Shown: positions 32,487 to 43,692, numbered from the stretch's first letter. The stretch: 64,000 nt of DNA from Acheta domesticus (GCA_031308135.1 JAHLJT010004567.1:130002471-130066470); one strand, 5' to 3'. The notes: generated by a model not told the origin, from the letters alone. Numbers and translations are program-made.

Positions 32487-32906
32487 CACGGTGTAAGATA
32501 TATAGGTGTGTTCACTCTCAGTCTAAAACTGAAGCTTATGTGAGGCTAGTTCTCACGAGTTCTCTCAAGTAAGCGCTACGATCTTTGAGTCATTTGGGCA
32601 AGGTCGTGATTGGTCGTGATCCATTCGACAACTGTGATCAGATGATTTCTAATGTCAAGTCAATTTCTCGTTTCGCGGTGGAATTGGTAAAGTCTACATC
32701 AAACAGTGACGAAAATGGGTAGGAAATGTTTTGTAAAACTGTGTAATAGCCACAGTTTTAGATGTCATCTTAAGATGAGTATCTTACACCGTGACCCAAA
32801 CAGATCGTGCGCACCGTGCGGACAAGCGAGGAACGAGCCTCAAACTCGCTTCAGAAAATTTGCCCCAAAGGCGGCTAGTTGACACACCCATATATCTTAC
32901 ACTGTG
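32487..32906 (+). mobile_element. P-superfamily-like DNA transposon, 420 bp
   Basis: The ends form a 29-bp terminal inverted repeat matching at 25 positions, with common core GTGTAAGATATAT. The left tip is CACGGTG and the right tip, reversed, is CACAGTG. The flanking octamers GGAATGAT (32479-32486) and GGCATGAT (32907-32914) match at 7 of 8 bases, so the target-site duplication is 8 bp. That length fits P and hAT elements, and the CA tip and the THAP-like frame inside favour P. A second internal copy of the tip in inverted orientation lies at about 32777-32798. The element is far too short to encode a whole transposase. Confidence 0.75.
32715..32882 (+). pseudogene. Truncated THAP-like zinc-finger frame inside the P-like element
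   Basis: A 55-residue frame starting MGRKCFVKLCNS ends at a TGA at 32880-32882, only 24 bp from the element's right end. The Met-x3-Cys-x4-Cys start matches the canonical opening of THAP domains, the C2CH DNA-binding module of P-element transposases and related host proteins. Further on there are a Cys-x2-Cys pair (residues 32 and 35) and a basic RFRKF stretch. The domain is normally about 90 residues with a later Cys-x2-His pair, which is not evident here, so this is an internal-deletion remnant. Function as a short DNA-binding repressor is conceivable but speculative. Confidence 0.5.
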
Positions 32907-32919
32907 GGCATGATGCGGC

Positions 32920-33048
32920 GTGGAGCGTACAACCACGAGTGGCGGCGCGCATAGTGTGGTCGGGCGGCGGCAGTCGGGTCGCCACGAGTGTTTACCTTGG
33001 CAGCCACCCGCGCGCAGCTAGCAGCTCGTTGTCGCTGTGCGTACTCAC
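32920..33048 (-). promoter_or_regulatory. Candidate recursive splice site and short exon in a GC island
   Basis: On the minus strand a run of T/C (about 33066-33052, beginning with ten T) leads to CAG, followed immediately by GTGAGTACG, with the junction between 33049 and 33048. A 3' splice site fused to a 5' splice site is the definition of a recursive (ratchet) splice point in long introns. A second donor string, CCAAG then GTAAAC, follows 53 nt downstream (exon would be 33048-32996), the layout of a recursive-splice exon. That 53-nt segment has two open phases. The surrounding block is GC-rich. Confidence 0.3.
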
Positions 33049-33066
33049 CTGAAAGGAAAAAAAAAA

Positions 33067-35589
33067 GCGTCCATTACATAAATGTTGCGATGAAACCCGC
33101 TCGGCGGGAGTAGCTGGCGGGGGAAGGAACGGCTCACGAAGAGAGCAAGTGGACGGAAAGGAACGTAACACTAAACGAATAGCTAGTGAGGAAGGAACAT
33201 AACGCCAAACGAACAGAGAAATGGAGCGTTAATGTATTACAGATGTTTGGTACATTCGTTTGGGCATAATTAATAAAAGCCCTAAAGAATAAATTACTTT
33301 AAAACATAAGTCTCGCTTTCTAATGGAGTTTCCATCTTTTAACAAACACATTACGATAAAGCAAAAAATCTTTAAAACGCTTATGGTAGTATAAATGTAT
33401 TCGTAATCAACAGATTTGTCCGTGTTTGATTTTTAATATGGCCCATAAAAAGAAAATGCTTGAACGAAAAGGCGTCAGTTTTCGCGAGAAACGGAATTAA
33501 TAATATCCTCAATAATGATTGTACATGGAGATGAAATAATTTTAATGACCAATGTTTGAAGTCTCCCGTTACACTGCCTTTAAAAAAAAATCCCCTGAGA
33601 TAGTGAAATTAAATGCTAAGAATACACTGACATTTTCGTCAATAGTCTTTACGCTTTTAGAGACCCTAAAATGCACATGCGTTTCGGTTCAGTTTGTTTC
33701 CAAACATGTTCTCGACGGGTTGCTGTAGTCCGTCTTCGATACATTATACAGGAACCAAGCACACCCAAACCACAATAGCTTCACTGTACGTACAAGGTCG
33801 ATAAGCGTCTAAACACAACTACACCAATGAACCAGACAGAGCACACATCCACACACGGATACATGCAAAGGCTCATCTTGCTAGGCACAGCGGATAATAC
33901 CTACTCCATCATTCGGAATGTCTGTTACGTTCAGAGACCTACTCCTGCCATTACATAAGCACACAATGATAGCAGTCGAACAACGTAAGCCCTGAACAAG
34001 CAATGTACTATACCAACAATGAGAAGTACGTCATTTCAGATTAGTTCATTTCGACACACTAATCTTAGACTATGCCTTCGTTATTTTTCAACAAGTTGAA
34101 TGAAGGGCAAAAAGCTCTGTATAAATGCAATCAGGTTGCATAGAACGTATTTTAATGAATCTAATTCACATAAAAATGTATTAACTTTCCTGAAAAGTTG
34201 GAAGTACAAATCAACGACTCCAGTACATATTAGTAAACACTTAATCCAGAAAGTATTTAACTGGCATTTATTTCTTTGCCCAATTATTACAGGAAAACGA
34301 AAATAAAGCACAAAATGGGAAATTTTCCACTCAGCATTTTACTTTTCAAGAGCATCGCAAAGGCTCAACTTCCTGACACACACACAAAAGAAGAAGAAAC
34401 AAATTCTCCAAGGCCTACATGTGAACTCTTGACAGAGATACGCACCAGGCTTGATTGTACGAGTTCGCTAGCTCCAAATACACAAGCGGCTGCTTACGTG
34501 GCGTCGCAGCAACGTCTACGTTGGAAGTGAGGACTAAGATAAGAAGCCACTAGAGTGAAGAATAATGGCTTCTGGCAACAGGCAGCAAGCAAGGAATGAG
34601 CCACGGAGGAATAAGGAGAGGAGCCGGCGGATAAAGTGCCGACAAAAGAAAACCCTAAGGCGCGTTGACAAGGCGACAAGTAGTGTCGTGCGACAGCTGC
34701 ACTGGAAAATCAACGCAGCTGTTGCGATGCCTTACGGCAGGTGTTTACATTACTACCGCTACCACTACTGAAGGAAATAACGGTTTTGAAAATGGTTCTA
34801 AGCCTAATTTGAATAATTTGGAGAGCACCAACTCTGTATTCTTTAGTGAGACTTCGAAATCATCGATGTATGTTAGCTGAAACGATGACTAGCACGCGGC
34901 CTCGCCGAAGTTTTGCAATTGGCACTCTCGTCTCAATTTTGAGTAAATTGAGTAAATTCGTAATTTTCGTTTTCAAACCACAAAAAGACAAGAAAACACT
35001 GAAATTCCAAAACCCTATAAAGCAAACAAACTGAGTACCCTATAAAGCAAGTATTTCGGTGCTTACAAGTTAGAAGAAAATAGAAAAGTATTTCACGGGA
35101 GAGAGCAATTTCAGTTCTCCTTCTTCAATATTATTGAAATAGTAAACGCAAAGAATTGTTAGCTGAAAATTAAAAATAAAATAAAATAAAATAAAATTCA
35201 AACAGGAATACTATTTAGGAATGTGATGCGATGTGGGAATTGTTTGGAAGAAATTGAGTATATTGACAACAACAAAAAGTTACATTTGCATCCCACCACA
35301 CGTATTATTTTCCTACCCGACTAAATGTCGCTGCAGTGAAGTCGCGACGTTGCGACGCAACGTGTTTACCCGATGAAAGTTCAACGACAGAAGCTACTAC
35401 GTCACCCAACGTCGCTCTCTACGGTCGCCGTCTAAACGAGGCATAAGAGAGGAAGGTTCGCAGACCGACCAAGTTCGCGAATTTCCATGAGATCGAGACG
35501 CAAAGACGCAACTGCTAACTCCTCGGGCCAGAGACAGAGGCCGCGAACAGAAACTCACACAGCGCAGGAAGCAGAAGGGGAAGGCAGCC
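33067..35589. other. Unannotated stretch
   Basis: Mostly AT-rich. A GC-moderate segment at 33100-33220 and an (AAAAT)n run of about five units near 35175-35198 are visible. Several open frames of 60-85 codons show no motifs. Confidence 0.4.
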
Positions 35590-35850
35590 ACCCTACGGAT
35601 GCCCTTTGATGGGGCGAGGGCGGGGGCGGGGGAGGGTGGAGAGAGGTTGGGCGGAGGAAGACAAGTGCGAGCGAGGGCGGGCGGCAGAGGGCGGTGATGG
35701 AGGCCGAGAGGGTAAGGACGGACGAGTTCGTCCGGGCTCTTATCGCCCCGGGGGACAGCTAAGGCGAACGAAGGCCCCCCTTTGGGCTTGGCGGAAACAT
35801 CAACGTCGCGACGCGGCGCGGCGGGGCGCGGTGCGGTACGTCTCTTCTGG
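35590..35850. other. GC-rich, G-biased island
   Basis: A plus-strand G-rich start (GGGCGAGGGCGGGGGCGGGGG, broken across 35613-35633) with quadruplex potential is followed by CpG-rich sequence to about 35845 with GCGACGCGGCGCGGCG-like repeats. No coding support. Confidence 0.5.
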
Positions 35851-36564
35851 CCGAACTTCCACGCATCGATACCAGTCTTACAGACTTAAGCACAAATGTT
35901 CAGATCGCACTGACCAATTCCTTTACCACCCCTACAAATTGATACTTCTGATCTATGGTTACCTCTCCAGAATCCAGCTAAATACTTGCAAGGCATTCTA
36001 TTAGAAAATATTGGCTTGGAAACCCATTATACTCGTAAAATCTGAATTAAAGAGTATATTAAAAGCCAAGAACTCGCTCAGGAAGAAATAAAATTTAAAA
36101 AACTACTGTGTTATTGGGATGTGATATCAAATCTATCGCGGTGAAACAAAAATTGAGCGTAACAATCTAAAATTTAAAAAAAATCTGAATGTAATATACT
36201 GTTACGGTAATGTTATCTCACAGACGCCTCATGCCTCCCTTTCGTGCTTGTAATGTTTGAACAAAATAAGTATGGCTTTTACCTTCAATAAATTATAAAC
36301 TCGTAGGTATGGGAAGGAAAGTGTAATATTTTATACAATAAAATTTATATAATACCTACTGCCAGTCTACTACAATGACTCGAATAATAAAAGTCTTGGA
36401 AACTTCTGTCAAGTATAAACCTAATTTCCTGCATACTAATATCAAATCAAAAATCTGTATCAATCGACATTCGCAGTCTCGCCCCTTCAGATTCAACACC
36501 AAACCTACTGATACCTCATCGGAGCGTTGGTTCCGCACCAAAACTGTACGCAAAACAAGTCTCG
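35851..36564. other. Unannotated AT-rich stretch
   Basis: AT-rich sequence with no recognised gene, repeat family or array. Confidence 0.4.
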
Positions 36565-36840
36565 CAACACCCCTGCGAGCGCGCGTGCCAACACCCGCGC
36601 GCCAGGGAGCGGCGTCGGCGGAGCCCGTTACGCCACGTCACCCGAGGAATGCGCGCGCGCCAGCGCCTAATACCCGCGAGCCAGCGCGCGTCCACCGCGG
36701 CCTTCGCCGCCGACACGGCGGCTGCGGCGGCGTCGCCAGGAAGAGAACGGGGCCGCCGAGTTCCGGCTGACCCGCCTGCGCGGCCCGCGCCCGCCCCGCC
36801 CCGCCCCGCCGCGCCGCGCCGACGCACGGGGCTCTTTCAG
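36565..36840. other. GC-rich, CpG-rich island
   Basis: CpG-dense block with GCGCGC strings and repeated CCCGCC and CGCGCCG motifs (36780-36825). It ends abruptly just before the S1 tail. Open frames on both strands are compositional. Confidence 0.5.
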
Positions 36841-36869
36841 CCGAGCATTGGGGGGATACAATTGATTCG

Positions 36870-36982
36870 TGTTTCTGGGCGCGTCAACTGCTCAGGTCAT
36901 TAGTCCCATGAGTGTAGTGCATGCTTTCCCCCGGGAGGTGGCGAGATCTGGCGCCCACCTACCGTCGACTAGCGGGGTTTTC
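36870..36982 (-). repeat. SINE S1 tail fragment
   Basis: Matches the tail of the 7-kb S1 copy closely: GCGTCAACTGCTMAGGTCATT, the string AGTCCCAT, a GAGATCYGGCGCC block, CACCTACCGTCG and GCGGGGTTTTC. It breaks off where element Z begins. No tRNA-like head is present. Divergence from the 7-kb copy is clearly lower than that of the 3.4-kb copy. Confidence 0.7.
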
Positions 36983-37203
36983 TCTGGAGGGGATAAAAGA
37001 TTTTTATTAAATAATAAACATTTGTTATTATACTGTATACTGTTTTGTAGCGTAAATATGGTATACAACAGTACTGTTTAAATAATTGCACAATTCTAAT
37101 ATAAATGGATATTTAAACCAATTTTGCCAATTTATAGAAGTTAACAAAAGAAAGATTGGGTGGGACATGGCCCCCATGGCCCTCCCCCTGGATACGCCAC
37201 TGC
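36983..37203. mobile_element. Dispersed element Z, copy 1
   Basis: Aligns over its length with 53948-54175. Shared blocks are TTAAATAATAAA, TTTGTTAT, ATAAATGGATATTTAAA-like and ATGGCCCCCATGGCCC sequences, ending CCCTGGATACGCCACTG. In copy 2 the left end reads AGGGGCGTAGTCAG, the rough inverse of the right end, so Z has short imperfect inverted termini. No coding capacity. Confidence 0.65.
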
Positions 37204-37316
37204 TCTCACTGTGGGCGCCCGGACAAATGTGGGCGTCGCCATGGCAAGGACGCTTGCAGAAACTTCAGGGAAGATCTAGGCAAAGGAAAATAAATGAAGT
37301 ACATTTAAAAAAATGA

Positions 37317-37579
37317 TTTTTAGGGCTTTTTCCAGCCGATAACCTGTTGCCTTTTACGTCCCGATGAGAGGCATGTTCGACAGGTACATTAGACACCAAC
37401 ACACTTGCGGGCTCCTCTGATCTGGGGTCAGCAGAACGCAAGGCCCTCTGCGACAAGACGTACATGAAAGACTACGGGCATACAACCAAGCCCAAAGCGG
37501 AACTCGAACCCGCGACCCTTCAAACCAAAGTCGATACACGCTCTTAGGCACATCGGCCACCCAGGTCGGCGGAAAAGGT
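37317..37579 (-). repeat. tRNA-derived SINE, family S2, with target-site duplications
   Basis: On the minus strand the head has an A-box-like TGGCCGATGTGCC (about 37543-37555) and a B box GGTTCGAGTTCC (about 37494-37505), spaced as in a tRNA. The body runs to a 3' end at 37317. Flanking direct repeats GTACATTTAAAAAAATGA (37299-37316) and GTACATTTAAAAAATGA (37580-37596) differ by one A. These are target-site duplications made by LINE-type integration, so both ends of the 263-bp element are fixed. The intact B box and near-identical duplications suggest a younger insertion than S1. Confidence 0.85.
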
Positions 37580-37596
37580 GTACATTTAAAAAATGA

Positions 37597-40043
37597 ATTT
37601 AATGACCATTTAATAAGCCTCTTACGTTTCTTTCATAAGTATTTTTTTATTACACTAAATTTGACTTTATACACCATTTGAAAACAAATACCTAAAATAA
37701 ATTTTCATTTATCTTTACCCTATTTTTTTTCTTAGAAGCAACAATTTGAATATAGTATACTTTATATCAACGAGGGCGCTATAGCTCCCATACCTTCGTA
37801 TTATGCTTCGAGCCGCCCGGCTGCCATGTACACGTGAAAAGTAAGGATTCCATTTAAAAACTCGAATGTTTTAGATAATTTTCATTCAAATAAAAAAATC
37901 ATACTCTTGTACTTTTTTTTATCCCGCCTTATGTCTGATACTTTAGGTAACAACCTTTCTACTACAACATTCTTTAGTGTATTTTTAAATTAAAGAACAA
38001 ATAATATTATCTGGCTTAACCGTGCTGGAAAGCTCGTCCGGAATTTAATAATTATTTGGTCGTATGCAAAATTCAAGCATCCTTCTTACGAAGAAATGCC
38101 GAGCATCCTTACGTGAAAGCGAGAATTTATTGTAAAATTTGTTGTTCTTTCACCCACGTTTTGCCAAAATGCCAAATATGTTGCTGATTTCCTACTAAAT
38201 ACGTGTGCATGACCGCGTATTTATTGGAAACAGTGCAGGAGGTACTACATGGCCAAATACCTGTGCTGTGACCTTGGCAATCGCCTTCCCTGGGTTAATG
38301 GTCTGTGTGTCACGATCGAGGCAACGTATACACACAGGGGTGACCAACTACTGAAACAAGTACAACGGTTTTCCCGAACTCTTCCACAACGAAATCGAGG
38401 ATCATTTCAAATCAAAAAAGCGACATCAGTTTGCTGCAAATGATGAGCCCACTTATGTCAAATATGGCATACTCATGTTTGGCATGACAACAGTGCCAAA
38501 AATGAGCACTTACCACAACGACCGACTAAGAGATGAAAAATAATAATTTAAATTATAAGATCACGTTTTCTCCCTCCTCCCACAGCAGAATGAACATTGA
38601 AGTGAGCAAAAGAAAACAGGTGGACTGTGTTTTTATCCCAAACTATATTATCTGGTGGTAATAGTTGGTGAAAGTTTGATATCTAGAAAAATGGATACCA
38701 TTATTTTACTGGGAAAGCCCGTAAATATGAACCCCAAAACTGTACTTAAAACGCGCGAAGGTTCTCTGTTCTCGAAGTACATGGAATTAACACTTGATTG
38801 TATCCAAATATCACATTTGATTAATACGCGACAAAGAAAGTACAACTTTACGCGATCAGGTCCCAGTAACCAGTAAGCTTCCGAGTGAGTAATACACTCA
38901 TAACCCATGTTAACAACCTGAAAAACTAAGAAAGAAGAAACAAAAACAAAAACAAAAAAAAGCAGCGAAGAAGAAATCCCCAATCGGTCTGTCTCTGAAA
39001 AAGCACTTCAGAAAGTTAAGAAATGAGACACCGACGAGAGAGGCACGTGGAACCATCCGCGAGTGCTAGACCACCCGCGAGTCAACGTCCATTCAATAAT
39101 GTCACTCGTCCCTCACATTTTACGCAATGGATGTTTGATATATCTGCGACTTACGTCAGGGGCGTCGCGACAGGAATGACTTGCAACTGACGCGCGAAGC
39201 GTCAACACGGAACTCGCGCAAAAAGGAAATGAAGCAACATCTCACCGATGGCGACGGGCCATTTTTCTTCAGACTACGTTAAAAAAATAAAATTAAAATA
39301 AAAAACTTAGACGCTCATATTGTCATGCATATTCAGTGTAAGCCGTCTTCCACACAACACACCGCGTCATAACTGAAAATTATGTCCCACTTCTTCAGAT
39401 AAAAAAAAACCCAAAAGAATACGGACCCTCCATGTAGCTATTGTTGCAATCAAGCATGTTCAAAATAGACGTGGATTTTAGGGGCTGGATGGACTCCACT
39501 TGAATAAAATTGAAAAATTGTTAATAAAATGCTGTGTAGGCCTATTATACAATACACAATTACTTTCATTTTCGCCGGACTTATTAATTGTTGTAAGCGC
39601 TTTTGTATCCGATTTTTTCCCCTCACAGAAAGAAAAGGAATCAGGTTCCCCCTTCTTATGATATTTACTGGACTCTCCTCGAGTTCAAGTCTTGAATTAA
39701 AGGCCCCGAAGACCAAACCCCAATACTGAGTCATGCGTGGAGGAGCCTTGGAAACAATGGCAGAAATTGGGAGCGTGGAGCGAATGTAAGGGGCGAGAGA
39801 GGAGGGGAGGGGAGGGGAGGGTAAACGACTGGAGAGTATTGTCCGTGCAGATAAAGAGCGCGCCCGTATGAGCGCCGACGCAGACCCCGTCACCCGCATC
39901 GCTGCGCGGCGCGGGTCCCCTTGCTACGGCCGTCCCGTTGAAGGGCACTAACTGCCTGCCCGCAGGACGCAGGTGCCAAGCTTTCAACTTCTTTTCTGCG
40001 ACTCTCTGAACCTCTCTCTTCTTTCTCTACCCCTCTCACCCTA
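37597..40043. other. Unannotated stretch
   Basis: Mostly AT-rich. At about 39790-39822 a GGGGAGGGGAGGGGAGGG-like run on the plus strand could form a G-quadruplex. A 149-codon minus-strand frame (39450-39899) crosses it without a recognisable motif. A CpG-rich patch lies at 39880-39965. Confidence 0.4.
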
Positions 40044-40181
40044 TCTGTCACCATCCTCATCGGTCCTTCCGACCCCATCCTCAGCTGTCCTTCCGTCACC
40101 ATCCTCATCTGTCCTTCCGTCACCATCCTCATCTGTCCTTCCGCCACCATCCTCATCTGTCCTTCCGTCACCATTCCTACC
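40044..40181. repeat. 24-bp minisatellite
   Basis: Five full copies of a 24-bp unit (start TGTCCTTCCGTCACCATCC) lie at 40062, 40086, 40110, 40134 and 40158, preceded by a partial copy. Two of them are identical and the others differ by one to four bases. The unit is a multiple of three, so a Ser/Pro/Leu frame stays open, but it lies in a wider pyrimidine-rich region (about 40010-40530) with decayed copies rather than in a gene. Confidence 0.9.
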
Positions 40182-40539
40182 AGCCCTATCACTATATCAG
40201 TGTTGTCTGCTACTACACCCGCACTCGTATTTCTGTCACACCTATGTGTCTTTCACCTTCCATACGTCATGCCTGTTGCCATGCATACGTTCTGACCCCA
40301 ACCACATGTTACATCCGTTACCATTTACGTGTACTGTCCGTCCCCATCTGAAAGTCCTACCTGTCCCCGCCTCTGTTTCACCCGTCCTAACTCTGCCCTG
40401 GCTTCCCCAGCTGTCCTCACAGTCCCATCTCTTCGTCCAGTCATCCCTCTGTTCTTTCCGTCCCACTCTATTTGTCACGTGAGCCTCTCGCTCTTTCAGT
40501 CAGCCCCTTGCTCCCTCTCCACGCACTCCAACGCTCATG

Positions 40540-40760
40540 TATGCACGCGCGCGCACGTGCGTCGCGCTCGCGCGGTCTCCGCTTTGAGAATCGATACGTT
40601 CCCCCTCCCCCTCCACCCCCACCTCAAGGTTTATGGCAGGCCGTAAAAGCGCCCGTACGGCCCACCGCCGCCGGCCGCCCTTCATCAGATGGCCGCGACC
40701 CGGCGGCTCGCGCATGCGCACACACCCGCACTCGGCCAGGGACCTCGCGCCAATACCAAG
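40540..40760. other. GC-rich, CpG-rich island
   Basis: Begins with a GCGCGCGCACGTGCGTCGCGC-like alternating stretch (about 40547-40575) and continues CpG-rich to about 40750. No coding support. Confidence 0.45.
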
Positions 40761-42597
40761 TTCACGAAAGGAGGACTTCTGGAGTTTCTCACAGAACCAC
40801 TAGGGAAACTCCAAATTACTTAAAAATACGGTGAAAAGTCTTGTATCGTCCTTTGTCTGGAATCCAATAAATTGGGGATCTTTCATAATGAAAATGATTC
40901 AATGAAGTGTTTCAGTGATTTGAGATCTAACCTGCTACCTCGGGATCGTTTAATTACTTTTAATAAATTAATTTGAAGAATACACTTTTTTTATCACGGG
41001 AAATGACAGATATTCAACAAAAATACCCAAATAAAACCACAAATAAATAATTGATTTTGTTAATAACTGTAATATGGTTATCAATTGATGTGAATTACTT
41101 AATTTGTAAATTACAATAAATATATTACTTATCATAATTCGGTCGTAATCAACTCCCCGAAATTACTTCGATTATTCGGTTTCTGATTTTCTGTGGCCCT
41201 CTTATTGCCCCGGATAATAAATATGCTACTGTGTGACGAAACTCCATAATCTGAAAGGAATTTAGTACAATTCCTAGAAAAATAAAATTCTGAATACCAA
41301 TTCCAAAATAATGTAGGTCCAGATTAACAATTAAAGCGCGACTTGTGCATTGGACGAAGAATGAGGAAACGTTTATTACAATTTGACATTTTTGAATTCT
41401 AAGAAAAATAATGTCCGCCAGGGTTATGCTTGTCTAAAAGCCTTCTGAGATACAAAAGGACACTTACGTGTCGGCAATGATGCGTCAGAGCAGCTCTGAT
41501 TCTCGGAAGCCCAATTCTCTTAAGTGATAAATGGTCCTGACTTAGCTACGCAGTTATAACTAGTATCTTTCAATCAAGTGATCAAAACCTCAACACGACG
41601 TTCTGTTGGGTGCAGTAAAGAACCGTCAATGTCGACAACTGCTTATAAACTGGTTACGATTTTGCGCTTGAAATCAAAGTTCGTAAATAGTTTCAAGTGT
41701 GGCCACTTTCCTTAGAAAATCTTACAGTTACAAAGACGAGGATAAGAAATGCCGTGTGTTGTGAACATGGATGTCGAACAAAGCGACCAATAAATTTAAA
41801 AAAAAATGAAATAAAGTCACTTCCTTGACTTTCCTCACACTTTTAATGGCATGCCCCCACGAAATTCTAGAGGGATCATTCCTCAACAGTACCTCTCAAT
41901 TGCTGAAACAATGGCATAACTAAAAAGTTGGTAGTAATGAATATTATTAGCAAGAAGAAGTCATTCTGAACCCCTGGACTGGCACATCCGTGCTTTACAA
42001 ATTAATGGTGAGAGAGTCCATAAGCTATTTTCAACCGAGGTCTGTCTCCCGAGGAAAAAGGTGCTTTTTTCTGTGATTGAGTGATTTATAAACATATATA
42101 CACATGTGTATGTATAAACACACACGTGAGCGTGCACAACTAGTACAGCAATTCATCAACATATGGTACGTGCAAATCCATCGTTAAACATTTCACACCA
42201 CAATAGCCAGTGGTCACCGCAATAGCACGATTCCAATAATACACCCCAAGTTTATTGGCAAAAGACACAAATGCCAGGGTTATTCAAGATTAACATATTC
42301 TCTGACTACTATTGAGTTTCACTGCTCTCACCATCTCTCAGCTGTAGATACGAGTACACTACTAATGTTCCAGAACGGGAACTTCTGATTTTATATTATA
42401 GTCCCAACTTAATTTAAAACAAAATTATTGCGAAATGACACTTTATTTTTAGCATCAGGGCCGCATTCCAGCTTCCGTGCATCATGTATTTGATGATGCA
42501 CGAAACCAGCGTGTGAAAGAGCAGCTTCTGGGAAATCCACTTGGCGGCGTGTGCAGCGAGCCGCCCGCCCTTCCCACTTCCACAGCACACACGGACC
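40761..42597. other. Unannotated AT-rich stretch
   Basis: AT-rich sequence. No gene, transposon end or array recognised apart from GC-rich sequence leading into the CCG repeat. Confidence 0.4.

Positions 42598-42668
<71 letters not shown>
42598..42668. repeat. (CCG)n trinucleotide repeat
   Basis: About 23 uninterrupted CCG triplets. Uninterrupted CCG/CGG tracts are structurally unstable and in animals often sit in 5' untranslated regions. Homopolymer frames (Ala, Pro or Arg) on both strands are artefacts. Confidence 0.97.
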
Positions 42669-42670
<2 letters not shown>

Positions 42671-42960
42671 ATCAACATGCCTATGTATTTCTGGTTAGGC
42701 ACTACGGCGCACAACTTCGCAGGCTTTGGGGCAAAAGCAGAGTAACGGTCGATTTACATGTCGCACTTTTAAATTTGATAGAATTGTAATTTTTTGTTTT
42801 GTCTCGAAGTGATTTGTATTATTTGTGTCAAAGAAATCAATAAAATGTGAAAGTGTCAATTTATGAAAAGGAGTAAATATGACAGATGCATTTAATATTA
42901 ATAATATGTGTTTATTTAACCTATTTTTAAGCATAAGAAGAATAATCTAACATTTTTTAA
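42669..42960. other. Unannotated AT-rich stretch
   Basis: AT-rich sequence between the two trinucleotide arrays with no recognised feature. Confidence 0.4.
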
Positions 42961-42972
42961 TTTATTATTATT

Positions 42973-43023
<51 letters not shown>
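42961..43023. repeat. (TTA)n/(AAT)n trinucleotide repeat
   Basis: A short TTATTATTA run turns into a longer ATAATAATA run, so the left end can fold back on the right part as a hairpin. About 20 triplets in all. Confidence 0.95.
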
Positions 43024-43029
<6 letters not shown>

Positions 43030-43377
43030 GATGTAGAAAAATTGAATTAAATTAATATTTGATTTGTGGAAATTATAATTTATTTATATCTATTATAGAT
43101 TTTCCTTAATGTCTCCCGAAGTATTAAATCAATCAACATAAAATATGAACCTAGATGACATAAAAAAAAAGATGCATCAAATTTTGTAATACCTAATTAC
43201 TTAAACGAAGCTTATGCCATCGAAAAAGCTTTAACAATAAAAAAATGTAACAACATATTAAAAGATCATCAGAATTTGCTCCTAAACCTCTAACTTAATT
43301 AAACACGCCGACCTCGAACGTTTCGTAGAGCTTTCTCGACTAGTCTCGGTCTCCTAGCGTCTCCTCCTATTATAGAG

Positions 43378-43692
43378 CAGGGCTTTCCAACTGGCGGCCC
43401 GCCGGATCTTTTTCTACGGCCCGGGCAATATTTTGTGCTTTGAAATATTGTACCCACCTACCCATCAAATACAATTGCACAAATCGTCTTATTTTTATTT
43501 AATGATATATTAATTTTCTCGTTGTATGTACATTAATCATGAATTATGTTGAATAAAATCGTATCTAATGTGTATTTGTTTCAGTATAATCTCAGCAGTT
43601 AGGGTAAACACCATCTTAAATTATGGCGCGGCCCTCGGCTTGACTAGAATTTAATATGTGGCCCATAAGACCTTCTACGTTGGACAGGCCTG
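43378..43692. mobile_element. Non-autonomous hAT-like element, second type
   Basis: The left end starts CAGGGCTTTCCAACTGGCGG and the reverse complement of the right end starts CAGGCCTGTCCAAC, giving a 14-bp inverted repeat with two mismatches. GGCCCG-rich sequence inside each end is typical of hAT MITEs. The 315-bp interior is AT-rich and lacks a frame. The flanking octamers (TTATAGAG and TCCTAGCA) match at only four positions but share a central TAG, as hAT targets often do. Confidence 0.7.
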
